A stretch of DNA of 64,000 nucleotides from Allofrancisella guangzhouensis (GTDB lineage: Bacteria > Pseudomonadota > Gammaproteobacteria > Francisellales > Francisellaceae), in NCBI RefSeq assembly GCF_000815225.1, contig NZ_CP010427.1, forward strand, positions 1,054,001 through 1,118,000. Direction: 5' to 3'. Under the pieces are notes generated by a model. It had not been told where the DNA came from. It saw only the letters and a list, made by a program, of their open reading frames with translations, and made no database searches. Position 1 is the first letter of the stretch, and every line of letters starts with the position of its first letter. Positions 6,570 through 15,060 of this stretch are shown one piece after another. The position numbers and the translations under genes were made by a program.

Positions 6570-8507
6570 ATAACTAACTGCATTTATCAGGCCACTTTGG
6601 TATATATGATGTTGTTTTTCAAAGTGAGATTCAAGCTGCTTTACAGTCTTAAAAGATTGATTTTTACAATTAGGGCATATATATAAGCCATTTCGTGAAT
6701 CTAATAAATGTAAACAATTTAGAGCATGTGAAATATATTCATCATAAGACTTAAGTTTTGTCTTACAATTTATACACATAAAAGATTCTTTTTGGTGGCG
6801 GCAGTTATTAGCTAATTTATTGGCAACATCTTTTTTTACTGACTTAATAAGTTTCTTACAATATTTTTCATCTCTTTTTTTTGCCTGCGAATCCTTTTTA
6901 TTGCTTTCAGAGAAATCGACCTTTTTTACTGCTTTAGGTTTATGCAATACGCGATGATTAACTTGGTTTAACTGAGGTTTATTATCAAATATGTAATCCT
7001 TAAATCTAATAGTACTGATATGTTGATTATCATTTTCAACAAAGTATATATTTTCATATAACATAACATAAGCCTGTGACCTTAATTCTATTTCTCTTTC
7101 TCTAGTTAATAAAAATGTGTCAGTATCATCAATTAAGTAGTATTGGTTAGATTTTTTGATTACAGAAACATAATGACCATATAGTAATTCATTTCCAATA
7201 TGAACAATATAGCCAATTAGAGAGAATTGTTTATCTGTGATCTTAATATTTTCCTGAATATTACAGTTAGAATCTATTTTAAGACCATGGTTATCATATT
7301 TAGTTACTTGTATAAAAATATACTTTCCTATATCTTTTATAGTAATACTTTGTTTAGCATCCTTTTTATGCTTTTCTTCTAGTGTTAGCGTGTAGCCTTT
7401 CTTTTTAATATGGGTATTATCATTATCTATACATAACTGACACGGTAATCTAACATCTACTCCTTGCTGATATTTTTTTATACCATCTTCTACGTCAGTA
7501 GCCTTTGGAGGGATAATTAATATGTTTCCATCTTCTTCAAACTGAGAGCATTTTTTAGGGTGTAGATCACATAGTATTTCGATTTTGTTATTTTTTTTAT
7601 GATTATAATATTCACTATGTTCAAATATTTTTATCATAAACTCACTTACATCTTGCTGTTCTCTTTTATCAGTAGATAGATTCCAGTTATTTTCACCTAC
7701 TAAAGCATTTATTACTCTTTGCAACTGTTTTAAGTCTCTTATTTGATCTAATATTACAAAAGGATTATTATCTGCTATTTTAATCATATTAAGAATCTGA
7801 AATGCCGCATTAATATAGCATGTTGTTCCAAAATTTGTTAATGGAACGGTAGTATTATTAGTTAATTGTGATTGCTCTTTTATATCATAATATGAATTGT
7901 TGATTTCTATAAAATCTATAGGATTATCTACTATTTTACTAGGATTAAAATTAGCTCCATAATCAATTAGTAACTCCTCATTTATGTTTATGTCTTTTGT
8001 TGCATAGTAGAAAGGGAAGCATTCATTTCTTACCTGAAATCCTTTTGATATAGCACAGTTTTGATCACTCTCAGAATCTCCATGATTTATAAATAAGACT
8101 GGAGAATGTTTTAATTCTAGTTGCTCATATTTGTCTTTTGTACTAGGAAACAATAAGTTATTGCTAGTTCCTAGTTGCATCAAGTATTCAAAAAGAGGAA
8201 AACCAATCTTATCTATAGGTATGTTATAAATATTAGCAACCTCCTGTGTGGTAATTTTATATCCAAAATAGAAGCCAATAATATCGCCTTTTTTGATTAA
8301 TTTCTTTGCATAGACACCACGGCCATTAACGTTTTTCCTAGCTAAATATTTACTTTCGGCTACATAAAACCTCGAGGGGTCGACCTCTGCTTTTTTTACA
8401 ATTGTACTACCAAATTTTATTTTACCATTAATAATACCTTCATAAATGGTGTCTCTACTATCTCTAGCTTTTATTAATTTTTGTCTAAGATTATAACTAA
8501 GATTCAT
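6516..8507 (-). CDS. SET-domain / ubiquitin-specific-protease-like / C2H2 zinc-finger protein, 3' end cut by IS30
   Basis: This frame has 663 codons, of which 1-646 are native and the last 17 (ARLYSESFKIVEREFQM) come from the IS30 end. Residues about 56-185 look like a SET lysine methyltransferase: GRGVYAKKLIKKGDIIGFYFG, the FINHGD Asn-His motif at 139-144, and EELLIDYG at 177-184. Residues about 221-486 look like a USP deubiquitinase: Cys box LTNFGTTCYINAAFQ with Cys230, QQDVSEFM at 284-291, His box YGHYVSVI with His445, then YYLIDD (Asp460/461) and AYVMLYE. Residues 578-634 hold two C2H2-like fingers (CINC..H..C/H and CPNC..H..H). A basic stretch lies between. The combination is eukaryotic in character and suggests an effector acting on host proteins; no secretion signal is obvious. 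A truncated but domain-complete product could still be made. Confidence 0.75.
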   Translation of the reverse strand: MNLSYNLRQKLIKARDSRDTIYEGIINGKIKFGSTIVKKAEVDPSRFYVAESKYLARKNVNGRGVYAKKLIKKGDIIGFYFGYKITTQEVANIYNIPIDKIGFPLFEYLMQLGTSNNLLFPSTKDKYEQLELKHSPVLFINHGDSESDQNCAISKGFQVRNECFPFYYATKDININEELLIDYGANFNPSKIVDNPIDFIEINNSYYDIKEQSQLTNNTTVPLTNFGTTCYINAAFQILNMIKIADNNPFVILDQIRDLKQLQRVINALVGENNWNLSTDKREQQDVSEFMIKIFEHSEYYNHKKNNKIEILCDLHPKKCSQFEEDGNILIIPPKATDVEDGIKKYQQGVDVRLPCQLCIDNDNTHIKKKGYTLTLEEKHKKDAKQSITIKDIGKYIFIQVTKYDNHGLKIDSNCNIQENIKITDKQFSLIGYIVHIGNELLYGHYVSVIKKSNQYYLIDDTDTFLLTREREIELRSQAYVMLYENIYFVENDNQHISTIRFKDYIFDNKPQLNQVNHRVLHKPKAVKKVDFSESNKKDSQAKKRDEKYCKKLIKSVKKDVANKLANNCRHQKESFMCINCKTKLKSYDEYISHALNCLHLLDSRNGLYICPNCKNQSFKTVKQLESHFEKQHHIYQSGLINAVSYARLYSESFKIVEREFQM

Positions 8508-8859
8508 GCTTGATTACCATGCCACTATGGTTAACATTTTATAACTAATTTTAAACATATAACTATTACTAAAAAAATAATAGTATTATATCATTAAATT
8601 AACAATTAATTACTTATAAATATATTTTTTAAGGTATTTTATTGGCAATAGCTATATTTAGCACATATATAACGTAGGTGATCCATAATGTTGCTCTATT
8701 ATAAATCGATTTTGTAGATATTTTTAACACAGTTAGAAACATATAATTTTAGTTTACAACAGCACTATTAACTAAGATTATGGTATAAGAATATACTTTT
8801 ATCTAAGTTTATATCATAATTATCTTAAGCAAATTTACTTGAAGGAATTATGACGCTAT
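8508..8859. other. 352-base intergenic region with a dispersed repeat
   Basis: AT-rich, divergent between the SET-USP gene and msrBA. It holds an imperfect copy (about 8710-8764) of a repeat of about 50 bases also found at about 59192-59250. A GAAGGA ribosome binding sequence lies at 8841-8846. No gene seen. Confidence 0.5.
8710..8764 (+). repeat. Dispersed imperfect repeat, copy A
   Basis: Shares the blocks TTTAACACA, TTAGA, CATATAATTTTA and CAACAG, in the same order and spacing, with 59192-59250; roughly three quarters identical by eye. Both copies are intergenic. It could be a decayed mobile element or a shared regulatory stretch; I do not recognise it. Confidence 0.45.
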
Positions 8860-9714
8860 ATGCTAAAAACTAAAAGCTTAACCCCGCTACAATACGATAT
8901 TATCATAAACAAATCTACTGAAAGACCTTTTACTGGGAGATATAATGAACTAAATTGCGAAGGTGCTTATATTTGTAGGAATTGTGCTACACCATTATTT
9001 AAATCAGATAGTAAGTTTATATCTAGTTGCGGTTGGCCTAGTTATGATATTCATATTGACAATAATGTAAAACAGTTACCAGATATAGATGGTCGCAGAA
9101 CGGAGATTTTATGTAATAATTGCGATGGGCATTTAGGACACATTTTCCATGGGGAAGGCTATACTCAGCTAAATACTAGATATTGTGTAAACTCAGCATC
9201 TGTAGACTTTATACCATTTATAAGCTTTGGTGAAACAGAAGAAACTATATTAGCAGCAGGGTGTTTTTGGGGAGTAGAGTATTATTTAAAAAAGTTAGAT
9301 GGTGTACTTCTTGCTGAGTCTGGGTATTGTGGTGGCGATCAACCATATCCTGATTATAAAAAAGTTTGTAACGGTGATACAGGATATCTAGAAGTAGTTA
9401 GAGTTATCTTTGATAAAGGTAAGCTATCTTTAGCTGAAGTTTTAAAATATTTTTTTGAAATACATGATTTTGAGCAAGTTGATGGCCAAGGTCCAGATAT
9501 AGGAGAACAATATGAATCTGCAATTTTTTATTATAATGATGAACAAAGACAGATAGCGTCAGATATTAAGAATACTTTAAATAATAAGAATTACAGAGTA
9601 GCTACTAAGATCATAGAAGTAAAACCTTTTTATATTGCTGAAGATTATCATTTAGACTACTATTTTAAAAAAGGATCTCTGCCATATTGTCATAGTTATA
9701 GAAAGATATTTTAG
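8860..9714 (+). CDS. msrBA: Bifunctional peptide methionine sulfoxide reductase MsrB-MsrA
   Basis: A 284-residue fusion that repairs both R- and S-sulfoxides of methionine. MsrB is first (residues 1-120): zinc pairs CRNC (39, 42) and CNNC (85, 88), HLGHIF, and catalytic Cys109 in RYCVNSAS. MsrA follows (about 128-284): catalytic Cys135 in AAGCFWGVE, then SGYCGG and the FEQVDGQGPDIGEQY segment. The B-A order is the reverse of the common A-B fusion. No signal peptide, so probably cytoplasmic. The best ribosome binding sequence (8841-8846) is placed for an out-of-frame ATG at 8850 that opens a 7-codon ORF overlapping this start. The 3' end overlaps the neighbouring convergent gene by 4 bases. 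Confidence 0.95.
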   Translation: MLKTKSLTPLQYDIIINKSTERPFTGRYNELNCEGAYICRNCATPLFKSDSKFISSCGWPSYDIHIDNNVKQLPDIDGRRTEILCNNCDGHLGHIFHGEGYTQLNTRYCVNSASVDFIPFISFGETEETILAAGCFWGVEYYLKKLDGVLLAESGYCGGDQPYPDYKKVCNGDTGYLEVVRVIFDKGKLSLAEVLKYFFEIHDFEQVDGQGPDIGEQYESAIFYYNDEQRQIASDIKNTLNNKNYRVATKIIEVKPFYIAEDYHLDYYFKKGSLPYCHSYRKIF

Positions 9715-10904
9715 ACTTTTGGAAACAGTTTATCTTTTATTCTTAAAAATAGGACTAATGATAGAATTATGAACCCTAATTGCTGAACAGGTATATCCAC
9801 CATAAGTTCTGTAATTGAATAAAAACTAAGTATAATTCCACCAATACCAGCTACAGTAAATTTGACTAATCTGTTTATAGCATTACCAGCAGCAAAACCT
9901 TCTTTAAGTAAATCTATAATCTTTGAAGTCAATGTGATATTTATTAAAGCAAAACAGGCTGTAGCAATAGTATTTAGTAATACAAACAAATAGATATTAC
10001 TAAATACATAAGAGCATATTATATTAATTACTATAACAATAGTAGATATAAAATATCCGGAAAAAATAATGTTATTTTGGTTATATGGAGTTATATTCTT
10101 CTTTATATAGTAACTTGCAAAGACTATACCGAAAATATTAACGGCAAATAAAATACAGTATTGTAAATACCCTAAATTAAAATATTCTATAATAAGGTTT
10201 GATGATGCATTTATAAAGCTAAATAGCGCTCCAAAACATAATCCAGCACCAATAGCTCCTAAAATAAAAGGTATATTTCTGGTATGTTTTACATATACAT
10301 AAAAACTTTGTAATAAACTGGATGATCTTTTATGTGGCTTATGAGTTTCTGGCATTATAAAGGTTAAGCATAACAAAACTACACCATATAGGGTTAAAAA
10401 ATGAAATATATTTTGCCACTGACCAGTTGTATAAATAATAAGGCTACCGATTATTGGTGATATTATAGGAGCAATCATAAATACCATGATCATAGTAGCC
10501 ATCATTTTGATAAGTTTTTGCCCACGATAACAGTCTTTTAATATAGCCATAGAAGCTACAGCAGCAGGGGAGTCACCAAGACCTTGGATGAATCTCATAA
10601 AAGTTAAAGTTTCAAAGTCTGAGCTTAAAGAGCATAAAACTGTACTTATTGTATATATTAACATACCTAAAATAAGTATCTTTTTGCGGCCATACCTATC
10701 TGATAATGCTCCCCATATCAACATACCTATACCAAAACCTACAAGATATGTAGATACTGTAATAGTCATCTTGCTTACATCTACATTTAAAAAGTCACTT
10801 ATATTACCAAAAGCAGGAATATAAGTGTCAATAGCAAAAGGAGGCAAAGCAACAAAGATAACTACAAAAAATATTAAGTATTTACTACCTTTTCTGATTT
10901 TCAT
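9711..10904 (-). CDS. MFS drug exporter of the Bcr/CflA family
   Basis: A 397-residue inner-membrane protein with about twelve hydrophobic segments. The loop 2-3 signature of the major facilitator superfamily is clear (WGALSDRYGRKKILI), as is the Bcr/CflA start FVALPPFAIDTYIPAFGNI and RFIQGLGDSPAAVASMAILKD in helix 4-5. Such proteins export drugs or metabolites by proton antiport; the substrate here cannot be read. It is a single gene, tail to tail with msrBA. Confidence 0.88.
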   Translation of the reverse strand: MKIRKGSKYLIFFVVIFVALPPFAIDTYIPAFGNISDFLNVDVSKMTITVSTYLVGFGIGMLIWGALSDRYGRKKILILGMLIYTISTVLCSLSSDFETLTFMRFIQGLGDSPAAVASMAILKDCYRGQKLIKMMATMIMVFMIAPIISPIIGSLIIYTTGQWQNIFHFLTLYGVVLLCLTFIMPETHKPHKRSSSLLQSFYVYVKHTRNIPFILGAIGAGLCFGALFSFINASSNLIIEYFNLGYLQYCILFAVNIFGIVFASYYIKKNITPYNQNNIIFSGYFISTIVIVINIICSYVFSNIYLFVLLNTIATACFALINITLTSKIIDLLKEGFAAGNAINRLVKFTVAGIGGIILSFYSITELMVDIPVQQLGFIILSLVLFLRIKDKLFPKV

Positions 10905-11003
10905 ATAGTCTATGAGGAGAAAGTTATAATTTTTATAAACTTATTTTAACAGATAAATTCACCGGAAATTAGAAAAAATAAAGAAAAAAAGAAAGTTTAT
11001 AAA

Positions 11004-11954
11004 TTAAGCTTTAGCTTTTGTGATTGCTGCTTCAATATTAGAATATTGAGTGTAACCACCAATTATAGTAGTATTGCTACTATCAGCTTTCTCAGCAGGA
11101 GCAATAACTAGAAAAGGTGTGCCTTGGATACCTAAGTCTTTAAAGCCCATCTCCAAAGTATCTTGTAAATGCTTAGCAATTTTATCATCTTTAATTACTT
11201 GCTTAACTTTAGTTATATCAGCACCAGCACTTTTTGCTACATCATCAATAGTTGAATTTTTAAGTTTACCTTCATCTTCACCAGTAGCAAATATACCATT
11301 ATGGTACTTAACATAAGCTTCAGCACCATAAATTTTATATATAGCAGTGCCTACTTCAGCAGCATATTCAGAAGCAGGGGCTCTTTGACCAAAGATAGGA
11401 AATTCTACAAATGCAACTTGCACATCCTTATGACCTTCCATAGCTTTTTCAATTTCTGGAGCGACCTTTGAACAATACATGCATTGGTAATCAAAGAACT
11501 CATAGATAACTACTGTTGGATTTTTGACGCCTGATTTAGGAGTTAAATCTGAGTTATATATACTATCTTTGACTTTTAAGAAACTAGTGACTTGTTCAGC
11601 GTTCATTTTTTGCATCATACTATCACGTAGATCTTTCATACTCTTATCGATAGTTTCTTGAGAAATAGCGGGTTTCTTACCATTGATTGCATCTTCAAAG
11701 CCAGCTACAACTTTATCAGAGCTAAAACCATAATCTTTTAAATTAGGGTCTTGAGTAATATGCGAACCCATACCATACCCAATTGTGTAGCTAGCATCTG
11801 ATTTAATATTATCTACGGTAGATTCACTAGTAGCAGGTGTGCTTACAGCTATTGAAGAAGTAGTTTCATCACTATTATTACTTCCCGAACACGCTACTAA
11901 ACTAGTAGTTATAGCCGCAACTGCTAATGCTTTTAAAAGTTTTTTCTTAACCAT
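11004..11954 (-). CDS. fipB: FipB-like lipoprotein: FKBP-N dimerisation region plus DsbA thioredoxin domain
   Basis: A 316-residue lipoprotein with a lipobox LVAC (Cys22). Residues about 52-120 resemble the Mip/FKBP-type N-terminal dimerisation region (SYTIGYGMGSHI...). Residues about 145-316 are a DsbA-like thioredoxin fold with active site CMYC (158-161) and the cis-proline motif GTPFLV. In Francisella tularensis FipB is a periplasmic thiol oxidoreductase/isomerase needed for virulence; the domain order here is the same. It lies 35 bases downstream of fipA on the same strand. Confidence 0.9.
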   Translation of the reverse strand: MVKKKLLKALAVAAITTSLVACSGSNNSDETTSSIAVSTPATSESTVDNIKSDASYTIGYGMGSHITQDPNLKDYGFSSDKVVAGFEDAINGKKPAISQETIDKSMKDLRDSMMQKMNAEQVTSFLKVKDSIYNSDLTPKSGVKNPTVVIYEFFDYQCMYCSKVAPEIEKAMEGHKDVQVAFVEFPIFGQRAPASEYAAEVGTAIYKIYGAEAYVKYHNGIFATGEDEGKLKNSTIDDVAKSAGADITKVKQVIKDDKIAKHLQDTLEMGFKDLGIQGTPFLVIAPAEKADSSNTTIIGGYTQYSNIEAAITKAKA

Positions 11955-11989
11955 TATATTTTACTCCTTAATCAAAATGATTACTTAGA

Positions 11990-12397
11990 TTAGTCTGCTA
12001 ATTGTTCAACGGAGGTTGTGTCAGTGGATTGATCTTTAGTAGATTGAGCTTGTTCTACATTGTCTTGGCTAGCTTTTACGTCACTTTTAACCGCCTTTTG
12101 CTCTTGATCAGCAGCTACCTTTTGCTTAGCTATAGCTTGGTTTTGAAATTGAACCATTGCATTTTGCATTTGCTCAGGAGTTAGTTTAGCATCTTTGCCT
12201 AGGATACCATCTTTTAGCCCATTTACTATTTGTTGGTTATCAATAGTGATATTATTTTGAGTCATCTGTGTTTGAAGAGTTTTACCCATAGAGTAACCTA
12301 CAGAATAACTAATATCATTTTTATCAGCAGCAAAACTACTTCCTACTAGTGCACCTGCTAATAGTGGAGCTATAATTAAAGTTTTAGTTAATTTCAT
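11990..12397 (-). CDS. fipA: FipA-like Mip/FKBP-N domain protein
   Basis: A 135-residue exported protein: hydrophobic signal (LIIAPLLAGALVGSSFA then AD), an FKBP-N type segment (ISYSVGYSMGKTLQTQM...NGLKDGILG...LTPEQMQNAM) and a Gln-rich charged tail. There is no peptidyl-prolyl isomerase domain. In Francisella a short Mip-like FipA is encoded beside FipB and is thought to assist it. The similar dimerisation segments in the two neighbours suggest hetero-oligomers. Confidence 0.85.
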   Translation of the reverse strand: MKLTKTLIIAPLLAGALVGSSFAADKNDISYSVGYSMGKTLQTQMTQNNITIDNQQIVNGLKDGILGKDAKLTPEQMQNAMVQFQNQAIAKQKVAADQEQKAVKSDVKASQDNVEQAQSTKDQSTDTTSVEQLAD

Positions 12398-12701
12398 AAT
12401 TTACTTTCTCCTATTGTTTGAAAAGTATTCTTTTAAATAATTCTAACAAAGAATATATAAATCACAATAGTTAATCTAGAGCAATTGTATTAAAAAATAT
12501 TTGGAAGGAGTAAATGTAGCTATTGTTTAATATTTTTAATTAAATATTTATTTACCATTTTTATTTTTTATGTTTTTATTATAATATTTTTTTTAAAATA
12601 TATTATAATTATGTTAATATATTTTGATGTATTAAGTGAATATATAAGAAATTTCTGTAACTAACAACAATTAAACAACATAATTTAGGAGTTAAAACCA
12701 T
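12398..12701. other. 304-base AT-rich divergent intergenic region
   Basis: Very AT-rich, between fipA (leftward) and the split secreted-protein gene (rightward). It presumably carries both promoters. TAGGAG about 12 bases before the ATG at 12702 can serve as its ribosome binding site. No gene seen. Confidence 0.5.
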
Positions 12702-13307
12702 ATGTATAAAAAACATTTAAAAACAGCACTGTTACTATTGCCGGCACTTGGGTTTTCTAGTGATTTTAAAAATATTTCTACAGAAACTAGTATAAAATTA
12801 AAAACTATTACGCAGGCTGATGATATTCAACAAAATATAAGAAATTATATCAGTTCATTGAGCAATTATAGTCCTGTTAGTGAAGCTAAAGAAAAATTTA
12901 AAGATAAACTAGTTAAGTATTATGGAATAGCGAAACCTTTAAAAACCATCGTTAGAGATAAAGAGAATATATATGATTGCTTTGCTCCTGAGCAACAGCC
13001 TGCTTTAATTGGGCTTGGCGAAGATGAAGTAAAAGGAATTTTAGACTATTTTAAAGCTCATACAGTTAAAAATGATGATAACACTAGTAATTTAACTTCA
13101 TTGAGTAAATCTTTACAGCAACAGTGCGAAGGTTTATATATTAGAAAACGTCCTACTGTCAAAAGTATAGAGCAAAATTCTGCTTTATATACTAAACAAG
13201 GCATTAATAATTTAAGTAGTAGTGCTCAATATAAATATGGTTATTTAATAGATGCTAGATTGTATTCTGAAAGTTTTAAAATAGTTGAAAGAGAGTTCCA
13301 GATGTAG
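12702..13307 (+). pseudogene. Secreted protein of unknown function, 5' part, cut by IS30 copy 2
   Basis: The first 184 codons are native and the final 17 are the IS30-encoded tail ARLYSESFKIVEREFQM. The N-terminus has a signal peptide (KTALLLLPALGFSS). Removing the IS and one GAT duplication joins ..GYLID directly to YYQRF.. in the 3' part, giving a 425-residue ancestral protein. The N-terminal half has no motif I recognise. Since the export signal is retained, a truncated secreted product is possible. Confidence 0.75.
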
Positions 13308-14299
13308 TTTATTAGGTTTGAGAAGAACTTAAATAAACGAACAGGAACTAAAAATGGCACATAGACATTTAACTCTTTCAGATAGATATTATATAGAAAA
13401 TTTACTTAAATTAGGATACTTAGAAGCAGCAATAGCTAATAAAATAGGATTTAGTAAAACAGCTGTTATAAATGAACTTAAAAGGAATAAAGTAGGTAAA
13501 AGTTATTCTGCAGAGATAGCCCATAAGTTGTATTGTAGTCGTAGAAAGTCAAATAATCATAAACTTACTAATGAAGTTAAAAAGCTGATAATAGCTTTAC
13601 TCAAAAAGAAAATATCACCGGAGTTAATTTGTGGTAGATTAAAGCATGAAGGTATAGCTAAGCTAAGTTTTAAAGCTGTTTATAACTTTATACAAAGACA
13701 TAACCTTAAACAGTTATTATTCTTCAAAGGTAGGCGTTACAAATACAAAAAAGAAGGCTCCTCAAATCAAGGTAAGATAAAGGATAGAGTCAACATATCA
13801 CAAAGGCCTAAAGCAGCTAATGATAGAAAAGAGCTGTATCATTTTGAAGGTGATACTATAGTCGGTAAAGATCATAAAGGAGCTATTTTGACTATGGTAG
13901 ATAGAGTTAGTAGATTCACAATTCTAGGCAAAGCTAAAGATAGAACAGCTAGTTCAATTAACCAAATTTTATACAGAGCATCAAATGGTAATAAAATTAC
14001 CACAGCTACTTTTGATAATGGTAAAGAGTTTGCTAAACACAAAAATTTATCAAATAAAACTGGTATTAAAGTATTCTTTGCAGATGCATATAGTCCATGG
14101 CAAAGAGGTACAAATGAAAACATGAATAGGTATATCAGACAATTTATTCCTAAAGGTACTGATTTTAGTAATATCTCTCATCAGTATCTTAGAAAGTTGC
14201 AAATTGACTTGAATAATAGACCTAAAAAATGTTTAAATTATTTAACACCTAATGAGGTACATTTCGGAATCAGTATAAACATTGAGACTACAATCTAGC
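13254..14299 (+). mobile_element. IS30-family insertion sequence, copy 2
   Basis: The same 1046-bp element as at 5524-6569 but in the opposite orientation. Ends begin GCTAGATTGTA on each side. A 3-bp target duplication GAT is present at 13251-13253 and 14300-14302. The two copies 7.7 kb apart in inverted orientation could recombine and invert the segment carrying msrBA and fipAB. Confidence 0.93.
13354..14298 (+). CDS. IS30-family transposase (copy 2)
   Basis: A 314-residue enzyme identical to copy 1 except Ala37 for Thr37 in the helix-turn-helix (FSKTAVINEL). DDE residues are in FEGDTIVG, TFDNGKEF and TNENMNRYIRQF. Intact frame. Confidence 0.95.
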   Translation: MAHRHLTLSDRYYIENLLKLGYLEAAIANKIGFSKTAVINELKRNKVGKSYSAEIAHKLYCSRRKSNNHKLTNEVKKLIIALLKKKISPELICGRLKHEGIAKLSFKAVYNFIQRHNLKQLLFFKGRRYKYKKEGSSNQGKIKDRVNISQRPKAANDRKELYHFEGDTIVGKDHKGAILTMVDRVSRFTILGKAKDRTASSINQILYRASNGNKITTATFDNGKEFAKHKNLSNKTGIKVFFADAYSPWQRGTNENMNRYIRQFIPKGTDFSNISHQYLRKLQIDLNNRPKKCLNYLTPNEVHFGISINIETTI

Positions 14300-15028
14300 G
14301 ATTATTATCAAAGGTTTGATTCTGATACTAATTACGTATATGCTACTTTTTTTAACCTTCAAGATTTTGATCCGGTAGTGAATGATGGAGGACACAGTTT
14401 AAACCAGTTATGGTTAGTAAATGAGCAAGAACCTTTTGTAAAAACATTTGAAACAGGAGTAATTAAAGGTTTCTCTAACAAATGTCCTTGGCATTTATTC
14501 ACTTTTGCTACAACAGATGGATATCACGGTAACGATAGTGATTACTATAATGAAGATGGTGGATTTGTTAAAAACGTTAATGTATATCCTAATGTTAGCA
14601 CAAACTTATGTTATGCTATGGAAGAAAATACAGGTGGTTACATTTTAATATTTCATGATACCATTATAAATAAAAAAGTTGATGGTGTTGCGTTGTTTTT
14701 ATACAAATTAGATAAAAATAAAACCCCTCCAGCTAAAGAATTATTTGAAAATCCTGAAAATTATCCAGGAATAATCAAATTACTTGGAGTATACTACAAC
14801 CGAAATATGAAAGGTTTTAATGTTTTTAATGTTGGTGCTGAAATTGCTATATCAAAAGGTAAAACCTCATTTGCTGGTCAGATGGGAAGATCAGGTTATG
14901 GCGATTATGATGGAGCTCTAGGTTTTAATAATAATATATATTGTATGAATTGTGACCAAGGGTGGTTTAACCTTATCAATAAAGATGGAATTAATATAGG
15001 AACGTTTTCAGGTACTAAATCAGCCTAA
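14300..15028 (+). pseudogene. Secreted protein of unknown function, 3' part, distal to IS30 copy 2
   Basis: Starts at the second GAT duplication and carries on the frame of the 12702 gene for a further 241 residues (YYQRFDSDTNYVYATFF...). It is rich in Asn, Gly and aromatic residues, with several cysteines (NKCPWHLF, TNLCYAMEE, YCMNCDQGW), suggesting an extracytoplasmic beta-rich fold. It has no start of its own other than a TTG inside the IS. Family unknown. Confidence 0.75.
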
Positions 15029-15060
15029 TAATCAAAACTAGGTAATAAGTGTTTATTTAA

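Noticed and set aside
13872-14123. 83-codon frame opposite the IS30 transposase (also at 5700-5951)
   Set aside because: It is antisense to the conserved DDE core and appears in both copies only because the IS is the same. No gene features.
13256-14297. IS30 ends at TAGATTG with a GC duplication
   Set aside because: GC flanks both copies, so it is part of the element. With GCTAG ends, distinct 3-bp duplications (ATA and GAT) appear.
14282-14299. TTG start for the second half of the split secreted protein
   Set aside because: These bases belong to the IS30 end; the native frame resumes at the GAT duplication (14300).
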